NCBI GenBank assembly: GCA_011037195.1
Contig: JAAEAF010000184.1
Coordinates: 62,001 to 126,000, forward strand
Reading direction: 5' to 3'
Length of the DNA stretch: 64,000 nucleotides
Source of the DNA: Triatoma infestans
Taxonomy: Eukaryota > Arthropoda > Insecta > Hemiptera > Reduviidae
How positions within the stretch are numbered: the first letter of the stretch is position 1; every line of letters starts with the position of its first letter. A program made the translations under genes and the position numbers. Below the pieces are notes generated by a model. It was given only the letters and a program-made list of their open reading frames with translations, was not told where the DNA came from and made no database searches. Of this stretch, positions 32,743 to 44,354 are shown in pieces.

Positions 32743-33329
32743 AACTTACCGCCTCCAACTCATAAACCTCACTTAACAAGTTCTTAAGTCGAGTGTTTTT
32801 GATCCAGGCTTTTATTTACAATGGTGTTTTTACTTATAATTCAGTGTAATTCCCAGGGACTCCCTTTTTCCTATAAATGGTTTGGCTTTACTAAAGCGGA
32901 ATCTTTTTTATCTTAGAAACCAACGCTTTCATTGCACTCATATGTCATTGCCCTATGTGACTATTATGAGCTTTAAATGTAACATTGTCAGACCGGAGGC
33001 GACTAATTTTGATTGGTTACAGAACCATATTTCTAAGTAAGTATATAAGAAGATAATATAGTTTATTTTTTACATTCTCTTACTCCTATTTTACTATGTA
33101 ATAATTTTGATAACTTTTCAATATAACTACAATTTTATCTTGTGTCTCTCAGGAACCGTTTCGATACTAAAATATCCTTTCAGCCTGTATTTACATTGTA
33201 ACCTAAACCTATATATGTGAAGTCCGAGAGATTCCACTTTTATATATATAAGTAGCTTGGTTCAAGAAGTAACAAAGTCAAATTGTTACTTCAGATCTCC
33301 ACAAAGGCTACAGATAGGCACCTGTGATG
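32743..33329. other. Unassigned stretch
   Basis: No gene recognised. Confidence 0.45.
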
Positions 33330-33812
33330 GATGCCAGAAATATAGAAATATATTTGATTTCAAATATATAAAAATTATGAAGAACTAGACATTCGCTGGC
33401 AAAAAGGGTACACACAGGTAAAAGATTACCGTTAGAGGAAGAGTTCATGAGAACCTTGTTAGCATTGTCTACCACTTCGTCTCACGGGTGGAAGATTTGA
33501 ACGAACAATTAAAAGGCATTCTTTCAGAACAGTCTGAATCAGATAACCAACCACAACACTTCAGAAATCAGTGGCAGTTATAGAGTTTAGCATTATTCTA
33601 GATTAACAACTGATTTATTAAGATACGTATAGTTGTCATATTGTAAAGAACTTAAATTCACTTAGAGAATATATCTATTTTAAAAACAATGTGATCTCTT
33701 GATTATTTCTAATATTTTTCTCTTAAACATATATACTCACAAGCCCTTTACTAAACCGCCTAAGCCACAAACTACTACTACAATTACAACCCAATTCACC
33801 AATAACATTTCA
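33330..33812 (+). repeat. LTR (family L, copy 3)
   Basis: Inverse of copy 1: CTCACGGGTGGAAGATTTGAA, AGAACAGTCTGAATC, then ACAAGCCCTTTACTAAACCG and an end AACATTTCA. The left boundary is estimated. It runs directly into palindromic copy P3. Confidence 0.65.
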
Positions 33813-33814
33813 CA

Positions 33815-34060
33815 TCAGAGATATTTTCTTTTTATGGTCATCGAACGTTTTCGGGCGTTCGCCTATCGTCAGGATGTTTTTATCGAACAGTCTAATAACA
33901 TACACTTGCACAGAGCAAATCTATGTTATTCCAATATTTGACAAAAACATCCTAGTGATGGGCGAACGCCCGAAACCGGTCGATGACCACAAAATAAAGG
34001 AAGCTATCACACGGAAAATATCTCTGATGCTTTCCAGCTCTGCGAAACCAACCACAACGA
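33815..34060 (-). mobile_element. Penelope-like palindromic element (family P), copy 3
   Basis: Begins TCAGAGATATTTTC; arms carry the hammerhead-like core (CGTCAGGATG left; CATCCTAGTGATGGGCG right, where the core is interrupted). The tail CTCTGCGAAACCAACCACAAC is at the right. No target duplication was found. Confidence 0.75.
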
Positions 34061-34117
34061 CTACAGACAAGCATGTCTATAATTTTTTTTGAATTTTCTG
34101 GAAAACGGCTAGGATTT

Positions 34118-34200
34118 TCTTTAAATTGCAATGTTCGCTGCACAGATAAAAATGTATCACTTTTAAGTGAAAAATTTTGCAGAAAAAAAAATTATTTCAG
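34118..34200 (+). repeat. Dispersed repeat D, diverged copy 3
   Basis: TTTCTTTAAATTGCAATGTTC, TGCACAGATAAAAATG and TGAAAAATTTTGCAGAAAAA follow the same order as the D repeats at 12655 and 13905. Confidence 0.4.
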
Positions 34201-34344
34201 AGGAAGGTCAGTTAGTTTAAATTTAAATTTGAAATAAACTTTGTCGGATTTAACATAGAGCGCCTCCACATTCAGCCGCTCAGATATATAAGAAAAACTC
34301 TTTCGTACTGTTTTAAGTGAAAGTTCAGCGACAATATCAGTTCT

Positions 34345-34425
34345 TTGAGATAAAATTTCCTTCCGGAAACTCGTGTTTTGAGGTCCTTTTAAGAGTTGTG
34401 GTTTTTAGAAATTGATCTCTATCTC
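34345..34425 (+). mobile_element. Family H repeat, short degenerate fragment
   Basis: CCGGAAACTCGTGTTTTGAGG and GTTGTGGTTTTTAGAAATTG match positions 60-130 of the family. Confidence 0.5.
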
Positions 34426-34435
34426 TTTCTATTTC

Positions 34436-34808
34436 ACCCTCTCATTGTATGTTCTATATCCTTCTTCTAACTGCAACAGTATGTATTTGCAGGACTAGGT
34501 ATATGTCTGTAAGCATCATCTAAACTCCATTTTTTCAGATAAATATTTGAAAATAAAACTAACAGTACTCCATGTGTTTACTAAGACACAAAGTTTAAAA
34601 AAATTCATAGAGAACTTTATTGTATTTATTAGAAGATCATTGAAAGATTGAAAAACTTTAAGGATAATGGAACTACTGTTAAAATAATTTTGTAAAGACA
34701 ATTTCGTACTCGTAATTCCATTAGCAGTCGCATCAGAGTGGCATCTTTGAGGTTCCAAGCGCAAGTTAACTATGCATTAACTCTCCTGTCACGCCCACTA
34801 AATAACAT
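34436..34808. other. Unassigned stretch
   Basis: Nothing supported. Confidence 0.45.
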
Positions 34809-35337
34809 GGTGTCCGGGCTAAGTTGTCCACCCCCTTTTTTTCTCGGTAATTATTGATGATTAAAGTCTGTCAAAAGGGCAAGAATAAAAATGCAAGATG
34901 AATGTTTACAAAAATGCTCTCTTGTTTTCTGTTTTAATCCCATAAGTTGTAAGCAATGCCTTTTTTCTTTTAAATACTTTCAGTCTACCTCAAACTTTTT
35001 CCATTGAGGTATTGAGCTCGTATTGCTGCAACGTTCCGCTTGTTTGCCAGTGTCACTCACCAAGGGCTTAGGAATGTCGTACTTTCGATACTGAGCTTGA
35101 TGTAACTACTGTACTGTTTTACACATTCCTGATAACTTATAATATGCTCAACTTGGGGAAAATATCTAGAACTACAAAGTTAACATTAAATTTAATTTAA
35201 TTTTATTTTTAAATTCACTACACATATACAACTAAAACTTAAACACCAGTTTTTATCATCATAAACTACTCACTGCTTAACCTCTACTAATGTTATCACC
35301 TCTCACTCCCTCTCTCACTATTGCCACTCACAAATAT

Positions 35338-35520
35338 TTACTTTTTTATATTATTTTTAACATTCCTAACCCTATTTCTTGCCCGGTGGCGAATGACAGC
35401 TTGGGTGTCTTCAGGAAATCTTTCCTGGTAAACTCTTACAGCTACTTGAGCTTGACAATGGCATTCAACAAAAATGTCGTACATATCAGTTTTTTCGTTT
35501 GTCGAATATGGACGGTTCAT
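35338..35520 (-). pseudogene. DUF4817-like helix-turn-helix fragment of the transposon
   Basis: The 60-residue frame has NEKTDMYDIFVECHCQAQ and VAVRVYQERFPEDTQ, matching the E..DM..iy.ECr.na..A.r.Y.eRfP pattern of the DUF4817 domain that begins many insect mariner-like element proteins. It would bind the transposon ends. It stops after a basic stretch (RHRARNRVRNVKNN), so the protein is truncated. Confidence 0.6.
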
Positions 35521-35946
35521 CTTACCAGAACGAATGGAAGTATGAGGTAGACAGAAAGTATTTTAAAAATAAGGCATTGGTTACAACTTATGGGATTAAA
35601 ACAGTGAACAAGAGAGTATTATTTGTGTATACATTCATCTTGTATTTTTGTTTTTTACCCTTTGGACAGACTCTTATGCGTTTATCCATAACTGTTTTTT
35701 ATTATTATGCCAGTGGTAAGAAAACCTTTTTTTTTCTTTCAAAAATTCATAACTTGTGAACTACAAAAGCAATTTTATTTTTTCAAAAACAACTTTTCTC
35801 ACAAAAAAAAAAAGTACTTTTAGAATTCATAATAAAAAATAGGGATTCCCCTTTTTTTTAAAAAAAGAAGTTCGTTTCTGTAACCTGCATATCAGCAGCA
35901 GAATTTTTTTTTGTTATAATATCATTAAATACTACTCACAAAAAAA

Positions 35947-36954
35947 TCTGGTGTGAAACACTCACACAACTTTCTCTTACTCCAATTCTCAAAATGATAA
36001 TTGATAAATTTTATAGTTTGTGTACCAAATTTAATGAAATTCGTCGAAAACTGAAAAAACTGTTCAGTAAAAGCGCACTTCCGGTTTACTAATTCCAATT
36101 TTCTTGAAACTCGGAATTTCCGCAATCTATTTATTTCTAACTAATTATGTTTGGATGATAGAATTGTATAATCAACTAGGATAGCACTTTAATGAAAATC
36201 TAACCCCTCCTCTCCCCTACAAGTGCCCTTAAATGAATTTTCCCAGGGAAATGTTTTAGATAAAAGTTGTAGATCTTTGCATGTTTAGTTTATATAAGAA
36301 GTTTCAAAAAAATCGTTTAAACCATTTTTGAGAAAATTGCGAAAAAATCATAAATCATTTAGTAAAGTGGTAAAGTAAACGCACTTCCGGTTATCCGATT
36401 TATTTCAAACTCGGAATTTCAACAACATATTTAATTCTAATTAATATTATTTAGATGACAGAATTGTCTAATAAACTGAAATAGAACTTTAGATGGAAAC
36501 CGAACCCCACCCCTCCCAACAAAAGTGCCCTTCAATACATTTTCCCGGAGAAATGTTTCAATTAAAAGTTGTAGTACTTTGTATGTGTGAATGATGTTTG
36601 AAGTTTAAAGAAAATCGTCGGAGCCATTTTTGAGAAAATCGCAAACAAGTAAAAAATCCAACTAGTAAAGTAGTACTTCCGGTTGAGGAATTTTGACAGA
36701 TAATGTTCTGTCAGATCACATCGTGATACCGACACGGAATATCAAGTTTGAACTTTCTGCGATTTTTCGTTTATGAGCTATGCTGTTCACATACACACAC
36801 ACACACGGACACCCACACACACACATAGACCATTTGCTAAAAACCACTTTTTTGGACTCAGGGGACCTCAAAATGGATATTTCCGGTGAAAACTCGATAT
36901 CCAAAATTTGACACGATCACAATACTTCCTCTTACTTAGGAGTAAGAGAAAGTA
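35947..36954 (-). mobile_element. Family H repeat, complete, inside the mariner-like element
   Basis: Reads TCTGGTGTGAAACACTCACAC at the left and ends in the CTCTTACTTAGGAGTAAGAG hairpin plus AAAGTA. Preceded by an A-run. Two internal units and a final partial one; (CA)n at 36790-36826. Confidence 0.8.
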
Positions 36955-37042
36955 ATAAAGGGAGTTATGATGTGAATTTTTTTTTCCGTCATCAATAATT
37001 AGCGAGAAAAAGAGGGGTGGAAAACTTAGCCCGAACACCCTG

Positions 37043-38240
37043 TATATTGGCGAATAAGCTTCAACTTCTTCTATAGCAAATCTTCTATTATATGCTTCTA
37101 AAATTAATCTTATTTGTCATACAATATACTAGTATTTTTTTTTAATATTTCATTTATATTAGCGTATTGATATTTGGCAAAGAGGAGTGAGAGAAAAATC
37201 ATTTAGTGAGAAATCAGAGTTTTATGATTTTTTTATATAATTCTATAAACAGCTTCTAAATTATTTAAATAATTAGAGAAAGAGTCTAAGAAAAATGCGT
37301 TATAGAAAATAGTTTTATTTTCCCTACACAGTATTACTAATACAAATCACTAGCCTTAATGACTTTGTTACTGATTTGATTGTGAAAAACGAAACCACCA
37401 TTTTTCAATTTCATCTGAAATAAAATTGTTTATTCATATCATGGTCCTATTTACTATGGTGGTGAGTTCCAAATCTAATATTACTATGGAAACGATCCTA
37501 GGACTAAATGAAAACCTCGTTAATACAAACAGACTGGTAAATGTTTTCCTTTTTCTTCCCCATTTTTTACTATTTAATCTGTATGTTTTTCGTTTTTTTT
37601 TTATTTTCTACAATAACCAGAAAAAAGAAAATGCTATTAATTAAGCAATTTAAAACCATACGCATTTGGTTTTATTATTTACAGTTATATTTAGTGCTTA
37701 ATAATTAAAACAAACGAGAGATTTTTTTGCTATCTTTAACTTTGTTTATCTATCTCTGGTATTTTCATCGATTTCTATTTTTTTTTTCTCTACGCATTTT
37801 TTTCTATTTCGATGATAAAAGAAACGAATAGTTTTTTAGTTGGTAACTGAACGAGAGTGTAAAAATACTTTACCTACGTGTTATATATTAAATTTTTTCA
37901 GCAACTTATAAAAAAGAAAAAAAAATACGAAAAGTTGCTAAAACTGAGAATGTTAATACATGTCAAACACTCACACCCTTTCTTTGTAACCTTTGGTATA
38001 ACTTCAAATCCCATAATATGAGATTTATTTTTAAATACATTCTTATCGATTGCCACAAGATGTCGTGCTAGTTAGAGTTGAATAATATTACTTTTCTTCA
38101 CTTGTGAGTAAAAAACGTTTATGGCTACTTTTACTTTACTTTACTTGTGATACTCATTATTTTTTAATTAATAATTTATCACATTATTACGGAGTTGCAG
38201 AAAAAAATTATTTAACAGAATTGTTAATTATTTCAGATAT
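37043..38240. other. AT-rich stretch, no gene seen
   Basis: Nothing supported; the plus frame 37426-37644 is hydrophobic and AT-biased, and unconvincing. Confidence 0.45.
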
Positions 38241-38422
38241 TGAAAACTTATTAACTGAATGACCTAATTGTAAACAATTATTTTGCGGGAAGCGACAGTT
38301 AATTTTTTTTTTTTCTATAACATTCATTAAATATTACCATAATGATTTCTGTCTCATGATTTAATGATATTATAAATTTGTGAATTTTTAACAAATAAAT
38401 AAATAAATAACCTAGTTAAAAA
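38241..38422 (+). repeat. Duplicated unit U, copy 1 (occupied site)
   Basis: TGAATGACCTAATTGTAA, ATAACATTCATTAAAT and GTCTCATGATTTAATGAT recur at 40409-40580. The duplication resumes after the hairpin element at 38771-38808 (GTAATTAGAAAAGATATG). Confidence 0.8.
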
Positions 38423-38770
38423 ATGTTATGATGAAATTTGGTGAGGATCGGTCAAAAGAAAGAAACATTCAATTATGCCAACGTTTCGACAGAGTATCCT
38501 GTCTTTATCAAGGCTTTAATCTAAAAATCAATACAATGAGGAACCACAATGCATTAATATTACTGTAAAATGCAGAATAATAATAACAAAAAGTTTTTCT
38601 TTTATCTTTCTTTATGTTTCTGCGATGTAACAAATGTGTACGTTTAAAAATTCTTTCTTCACATCTTCAAGACTATGTAAGACAGGAAACTCTGTCGAAA
38701 CGTTGGCATAATGGAATGCTACTTTCTTTACCGTCATAACATAATTCATCAACAGTCAACAAATACTTTT
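38423..38770. mobile_element. Hairpin element, second family (Q), copy 1
   Basis: Arms: ATGTTATGATGAAATTTGG ... GCCAACGTTTCGACAGAG at the left, and CTCTGTCGAAACGTTGGC ... ACATAATTCATC at the right. The core reads CTTGATAAAGACAG and CTGTCGAAACG on the minus strand of the left arm. Flanked by related 12-bp sequences (CCTAGTTAAAAA, GTAATTAGAAAA). Non-coding, probably related to Penelope-like terminal repeats. Confidence 0.65.
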
Positions 38771-38814
38771 GTAATTAGAAAAGATATGTTAAAATTTCTG
38801 GTAGTGCACAGTTT

Positions 38815-39690
38815 AGTTGGGCAAGTGTCCTAACTTATTCAACAGATATATTGCAATAATTGTAATGGGATTCGTATCATTAAAAATTCATAAAATTCGA
38901 ATTGCGGAGAAACATAATATAATGGATGTGAGAATGGATTCTAGAGAAATAAACCAGAATATAAGCTGAACACTGTGTAATCAAAAGAACACACAAACTA
39001 CAAGGACTTAACAATACAATAGAAGTTAGGTAGCGAGAGATATGTAAAGAGACAGACTGGCTGAGTAATAAGAAGTTAAGGTTGCTGACGAATGTAAAGT
39101 GGTCGTAAAACTGTACTGCTGTCCTCTATTTATATGATAAATTGAATTGTCCCTTCAAGTGGGGACCTTTTTGATTGATTTTTGTGTTTTCTGCTCTTTG
39201 GATCTTATGAATCTTTAATGATTCGTATCCTATTACACAATTATTTAGTTTTTTAACAGCCAAGAATTTATTAGAGAAATAAGGGTTTCATCCCGTATTT
39301 ACCTCAAACGAGGCTAATAATATTGTTTAACATATCTTAAATGGTAATCAACATCAAAAATGTAAACAAAACTAAAAATAAATTTAATGAGAGACATTAT
39401 ATCAATGGTTCGAACTGTGATATAGCAGAGCCAGGGCACCACTTGCCTTTCCCGACAGAATATACCAAATTGCACTATATTTAATAATTTTTACTGTCGG
39501 ATAGTGGCAGCGGAGGACCGAACTCGGATACAATCACTAACAACATGAGTTCCACATAAACATATTATGTTAGTGCGCCGATGAATTTAACACGTCACTA
39601 TCATTACCGAAAACTCATTTAGCAGCAGTCTCTATCGTACCCATATCCATGAAGCTCTGTTGCTTCGTGATCTGCTAACAATGACGATTA
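38815..39690. other. Unassigned stretch
   Basis: No gene recognised. Confidence 0.45.
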
Positions 39691-39835
39691 TCAGAGACAT
39701 TTTCCGAGATAGCCTGCTTCATTTTGTGATCATCGACCGGTTTCGGGCGTTCTCCCATCATCAGGATGTTTTTTTTTTTAACAGTGTAATAACATAGACT
39801 TGCACAGAGTAAATACAGTTGATACACTCAACTTT
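39691..39835 (-). mobile_element. Family P, single arm only (copy 4)
   Basis: TCAGAGACATTTTCCGAG, ATCGACCGGTTTCGGGCG, CATCATCAGGATG and ACATAGACTTGCACAGAG form one arm. It ends in GTTGATACACTCAAC, near the hairpin centre of copy 8. No second arm follows. Confidence 0.75.
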
Positions 39836-40408
39836 CATATATTTATTATATATTCAATGTATCGGTGTAGTAAAAAAGTGTGTTCCCAAATTGGAATTAA
39901 TTGCTGAAAATGAAGTTACTCATTCAGTTTTACATAATTTGCAGCTAAGACATTATTACCTAGTCTAGCGTATAATAATTAGACCAGTTAGAGTTAAAAG
40001 GAAATCGAAAAAAAAAAGAAAGAAGTAAGATAGATTGATATTTGTTTAATCTTTTAGAAAATACAAAACACCTTCTCTATAGTAAAGAAAAACTGCGCTG
40101 CTAGTAAGTTAGTAGAGGTGTGAACGGTGCGATGGATTTCAAGGAGCCAGCCAGGAGAGACTTTACTGGAGGAATGGTGAGTGAAAAAGAGAGTATCATA
40201 GAGTGAGAGGGTGAAAGACAAAAAAATCTAATTTTAGAGGAACAGTAGGGAATTAATTTAGATGCATTATACCAACTGGGCGGTACACAATAGGGGAACT
40301 CATCACAATTCCAGTCCTATATACGTTTATTTGATACCTATCTTCTACGCCATTTTAAATGAGAACGTTTCACCAACAGTCTTTTTCTTTTCTGTCCAAA
40401 GGTTAATG
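39836..40408. other. Unassigned stretch
   Basis: Nothing supported. Confidence 0.45.
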
Positions 40409-40613
40409 AAAACTCATTAAATGAATGACCTAATTGTAAGCAATTTTGCGTGGGCGACAATTAATTTTTTTTTTTTTCTATAACATTCATTAAACATTAC
40501 CATAATGATTTCAGTCTCATGATTTAATGATAACCTTAATTTGTGAATTTTACCAAATAAATAAATAAATAAATAAATAACGTAATTAGAAAAGATATGT
40601 TTAAAATTCTAAA
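40409..40613 (+). repeat. Duplicated unit U, copy 2 (empty site)
   Basis: Matches 38241-38422 and then continues directly into 38771-38808 (ACGTAATTAGAAAAGATATG), showing the state without the hairpin element. Contains (AAAT)n at 40555-40580. Confidence 0.8.
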
Positions 40614-41295
40614 CTTGTAGCCTGAACTTGTAGAATATAAAGTAATTCTAACTGCAATTAAATGCCAGATTTCCTTTACTTAAGTTGCAAATTTCAATTC
40701 TGAATACTTCTAAAGAAACCTTCAAGTGTTAAAGATTCCCCCATCTTTTAAGGACTTTCTTTAATTCGCCGACCATTTCTCCAGTGGAATACATAACTAG
40801 GCAAAAAGTATCTGTTGATAAAACCTTCGGGCAGTAAAACGTATAACTTGAGAAGATTATGAAGATATAATAAGGAGAAGGTTACTAGTTTCACTCTCAA
40901 CAAGGGTTGCTCCCATTAATTCACCAAACTTATTACCATTTTCACTACTTTATTATGAAGAAATATGCAGATAAATGGGAGTTCAATTCAAATTTTGAAA
41001 TAAAACACAGTGATTAAGAATTTTATTAAAATTAAGTAAACAACCATACTCGGAAAAACGAAATAAATTTGTTGTAATTAAGGGTCCACATATTTATTTA
41101 AGATTTTTTTATATTATTTACATTAAATATTATATTAAATAAATCGACATTTTATGATTCTATAATATTTAGTTGCTATTGATAACAAAAGAAATGGTGC
41201 AGAATAAATAAGAAATATAGTTGAATAATTACATTATAATATATACGTTGAATAATTTGTCTATTTATTACATAATCAGGATTTCATTAAATGTT
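40614..41295. other. AT-rich stretch, no gene seen
   Basis: Nothing supported. Confidence 0.45.
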
Positions 41296-41310
41296 TGGTA
41301 GCGGTGGGAT
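41296..41310 (+). other. Possible primer-binding site, tRNA-Leu type
   Basis: TGGTAGCGGTGGGAT differs from the sites at 1798 and 22556 by lacking a repeated TGG and by one substitution. No recognisable LTR precedes it, so this may be coincidence. Confidence 0.35.
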
Positions 41311-42369
41311 GAACGTTGACGTTTGAATTAATACAACTGGAACAATTATCAAAGATAATTAACATAACCATTGATGTTCACATCAACCTCAGATCAAGCT
41401 AGGACCTCCGGCCAGAATGGAAGCGGATTTATTAGATCATAAGCGGGCAGGAAATACCTCGGTATGTCACGCGTATCTGGACTTAATATTATTACAACAT
41501 TTCTCAATTTATCTGGAGTTAATTATCAATAAAAAAAACTACGATTTCCGTAGACTTAAATTGTGTCTTTAATGTATTTTTGCATGGAATTCCTGAAATT
41601 GTTGTCAGATCACAACAATTTCGGGATTGAAACATAATATAAATAGAGAGGAACAGAAGCAAAGCAACCGGCAAGTATGGGTCACGGAGATACAAAGTTC
41701 TGTAAGGATAAATGGATTGGCAAACAATCCATAATTTTACATTGTTAAATGTGATGAAGAAGAGACCAAGAATTTCACAACAAACACGTAAAGAACGTGG
41801 AAGGAATAGGGAAGAAGTTGACAAAGTAGATTTTTTTTTGCTGTGGATGAGTTTGCAGGGCCAAGAGGATAAAAAAAAAAGAAGATATCATTGAGGAAAG
41901 AAGAGAAAACGAGAAGGGAGGGATAAAAGAAAAACAGCAACAGATCAGCCAACAAATCACAGGCGAGTTAGTTGAGAAGAAAATCGCCCACCCCTCACCA
42001 ATTTCACAGAGAATAGCAGAGAATATCACACCTGCTAAAGGGAGGTTAATCAAACCGTATCGAGGTTAGGTTTTGAAAACAAAGGGGTGTAGATAGAACA
42101 ATGCATTATCATATGACTTTTTGATAATACATATGATAGTGAGTTGTTAATGGTATTGTAGTGGAAGAAAGAAATGCAAAAATAATAGTTTTGATAAATA
42201 GTTCAGTGAATTTTGACAATATTTAAGTGAAGCATTTTTGGAAAATAAATAGTGAATTTACCTTCAAAAAGAAAGTATTTAGCGTCAGGTACTATAATAT
42301 GGGGTCATTGCTATTAGCGAAACAAAGGCACAAAAATCCGTTAAATTAATACAATGCCACTTGGCCAAC
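41311..42369. other. Unassigned stretch, polar A-rich sequence
   Basis: 41700-42050 is purine-rich on the plus strand. A frame at 41712-41894 is Lys- and Arg-rich but unrecognised. It could be a degenerate retroelement interior between the primer-like site and the LTR at 42370. Confidence 0.3.
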
Positions 42370-42699
42370 TGTTTTGTTAGACAGGGAATTCCTTCAAGAT
42401 AGTCTGCATTCTGCTTTCAAAGCCAGAACACTTCAGCAATCGCTCTCTTCAAATCAGTGCCAGATATAAGTTAAAACATAAGAGCTTTGCATTTAATCTA
42501 GATAAATACTTAATTTCATAAGCATAATGGTTGTGATATTATAAAATATTTAAATATCTTTAGGACGATATATTTAATTTATTTACCATTGTTTTCTTAA
42601 TTATTCTTATTACTTTCTCTCTTAAACATATATATTTACAAGCCCTTTTACTAAACCTCTCGTGCTACTACAAACATACAACACAACATCACAATTACA
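42370..42699 (+). repeat. LTR (family L, copy 4)
   Basis: Matches copy 2 inverted: CCTTCAAGATAGTCTGCAT, CCAGAACACTTCAGCAATCG, GTTGTGATATTATAAA, ACAAGCCCTTTTACTAAACC and an end ATCACAATTACA. The left edge is approximate. Confidence 0.7.
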
Positions 42700-43347
42700 T
42701 ATCAATATTATAAAAGATAGGCTGAGTGATTATTGAGAAAATAATTGATTGAATAAATAAATAGATAATACAGAATTATGTTAAGTAATTTGACTACTTT
42801 TTTTATTATTAGTAGATTTCATTTCAATTTTAACAAATGCTTTTTATCTCATACTTTAGTTTAAATTAGAAGGTAAAAATTCTCCACACGTCTAATAATG
42901 CGAGTCTGGAATCTCTAATAATCATGCCTTTCAAACACCAGCAATATGAAGTTTTGTCGGTTCATTCTCCTCTCTATCAGTCTGTCTCTCTCTCACTCAC
43001 TCTCTCTCTCACTCTATTTATTGACAGAATCTACAAAGACTTTTTCCTGTAATAATTCCACTAATAATATGTGATTAAGATGACAATTGACCTCAATTAA
43101 TTGGCCTAGTTTTTGGATGTGGAGATGAATATTGGAAGATATTTCTCTCTTGGATCTACTCCCTTATTATAAAACTCATTTATCAATTCTTATAAGCAGT
43201 AGCGCTAATAAATATTGAATAAAGATAACTTTATATGTAGATATTATCAGCAATGAGATCCCATATTATGGCAGTAATTTTGTAAAAAGAAAAACGTGAT
43301 TAGGAAATATCGTAGTTACTTTAAAAAATATTCTCAAAAAAAACAAA
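42700..43347. other. Unassigned stretch with a (TC)n block
   Basis: CTCTCTCTCACTCACTCTC-type microsatellite at 42966-43014. No gene seen. Confidence 0.5.
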
Positions 43348-43440
43348 TCCAGCGTGAAACACGCACACTCTACTTTCTCTTCCAGCAGTTAATACATACA
43401 ATTATAAAATTCACAAATATACTTTAAACTTGGAATTTTT
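43348..43440 (-). mobile_element. Family H repeat, terminal fragment
   Basis: TCCAGCGTGAAACACGCACAC and ACTTTCTCTTCCAGC are the hairpin end of the family; the remainder is lost. Confidence 0.6.
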
Positions 43441-44354
43441 ACTTATTTGTCCAAATGTGGCGGGAGGAGGGTCAGCTAACCAACCCAAAGTAGGTAACCA
43501 ATAGTAGCGATTACTAAGTAGTCCAGAATACTGCGACGATTTGTTTTCCTTTTTTTTTAAATTCTGAATGCTAAATGGAATATATAAATATAGAGATGAA
43601 TTAAGATATAGAAGGCAGCGGAGCCTCCTGGCGGCCTGGATTGTGAGATGAAAAGAGTTTAGTTTTTAGTTTTGTTTGTGTGGCTAAACAGAAGGGAGCT
43701 CCCATTTAAGGTGTGTGTGTATTGTAAACATTAATATTAATTAATATTACTTTAAACATTGATTTTATTATGTATTAAAGAATTTACCTTTAAGGAAATA
43801 TTATTTAAACTTGTGTTATTTAAAATTTATATTGATGTGTGTATAATAAATGATAAATTATTTTAATAACTTAGCACCTGAATCAAGATTCAATCACCCT
43901 TATAGTTTAATGGAGTTTAAATTCTCTTATTAATTACATAAATTAAAAATTAAGGACAGAAGAACCATTACAATATATTACTTCAGAAAAAATTGTCTTT
44001 TAAATGTGAATTACAATTTCAAACATTATTGGGATTTGACTACCATATACTCCCATCATCACTATATTTAAATTCACACATTCGTTTCTAGAGTGACAGG
44101 GGTTAAAAAGTTTAATTCAAATGGCTCTCAAAAACTTGTAATTTTATAGGGTTAGAGAGGAATTTGTAATCAATAATTTTAGTAAGGTTATGCTTTTATA
44201 GGGATAAAATAGGGATAGACAAGAAACTTTTGGATTAACTGGGGAAATAAACAAATAGTATAACAAAAAAAAATAAGCAGGATTGGTGAGGTAAGAGTAC
44301 AATAGAAGCCTATCTCATGATAGAGCACCCACCGGCTGAAAGAAAAGGTAAGTA
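43441..44354. other. AT-rich stretch, no gene seen
   Basis: Nothing supported. Confidence 0.45.

Larger units (their letters stand above)
34809..37042 (-). mobile_element. Tc1/mariner-like DNA transposon remnant with a DUF4817-type HTH protein
   Basis: The left end (GGTGTCCGGGCTAAGTTGTCC ... CGGTAATTATTGATGA) and the right end (reverse complement CAGGGTGTTCGGGCTAAGTTT ... CGCTAATTATTGATGA) are inverted repeats of about 50 bp. The right end is followed by TA. The interior encodes a short helix-turn-helix-like protein on the minus strand and carries a family H insertion. The transposase catalytic region is absent. Confidence 0.6.

Noticed and set aside
35925..36904. Short frames inside family H (also 19064-19366 and 47169-47405)
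   Set aside because: The same translated fragments recur wherever family H does; the repeat is non-coding.
39410..39540. GC-richer block with TGGCAGCGGAGG
   Set aside because: Looks slightly like a primer site but differs at several positions and has no LTR beside it.
41519..42053. Minus frames of 72-101 codons rich in Phe and Ser
   Set aside because: They arise from a purine-rich plus strand; no hydrophobic segment pattern or known domain.
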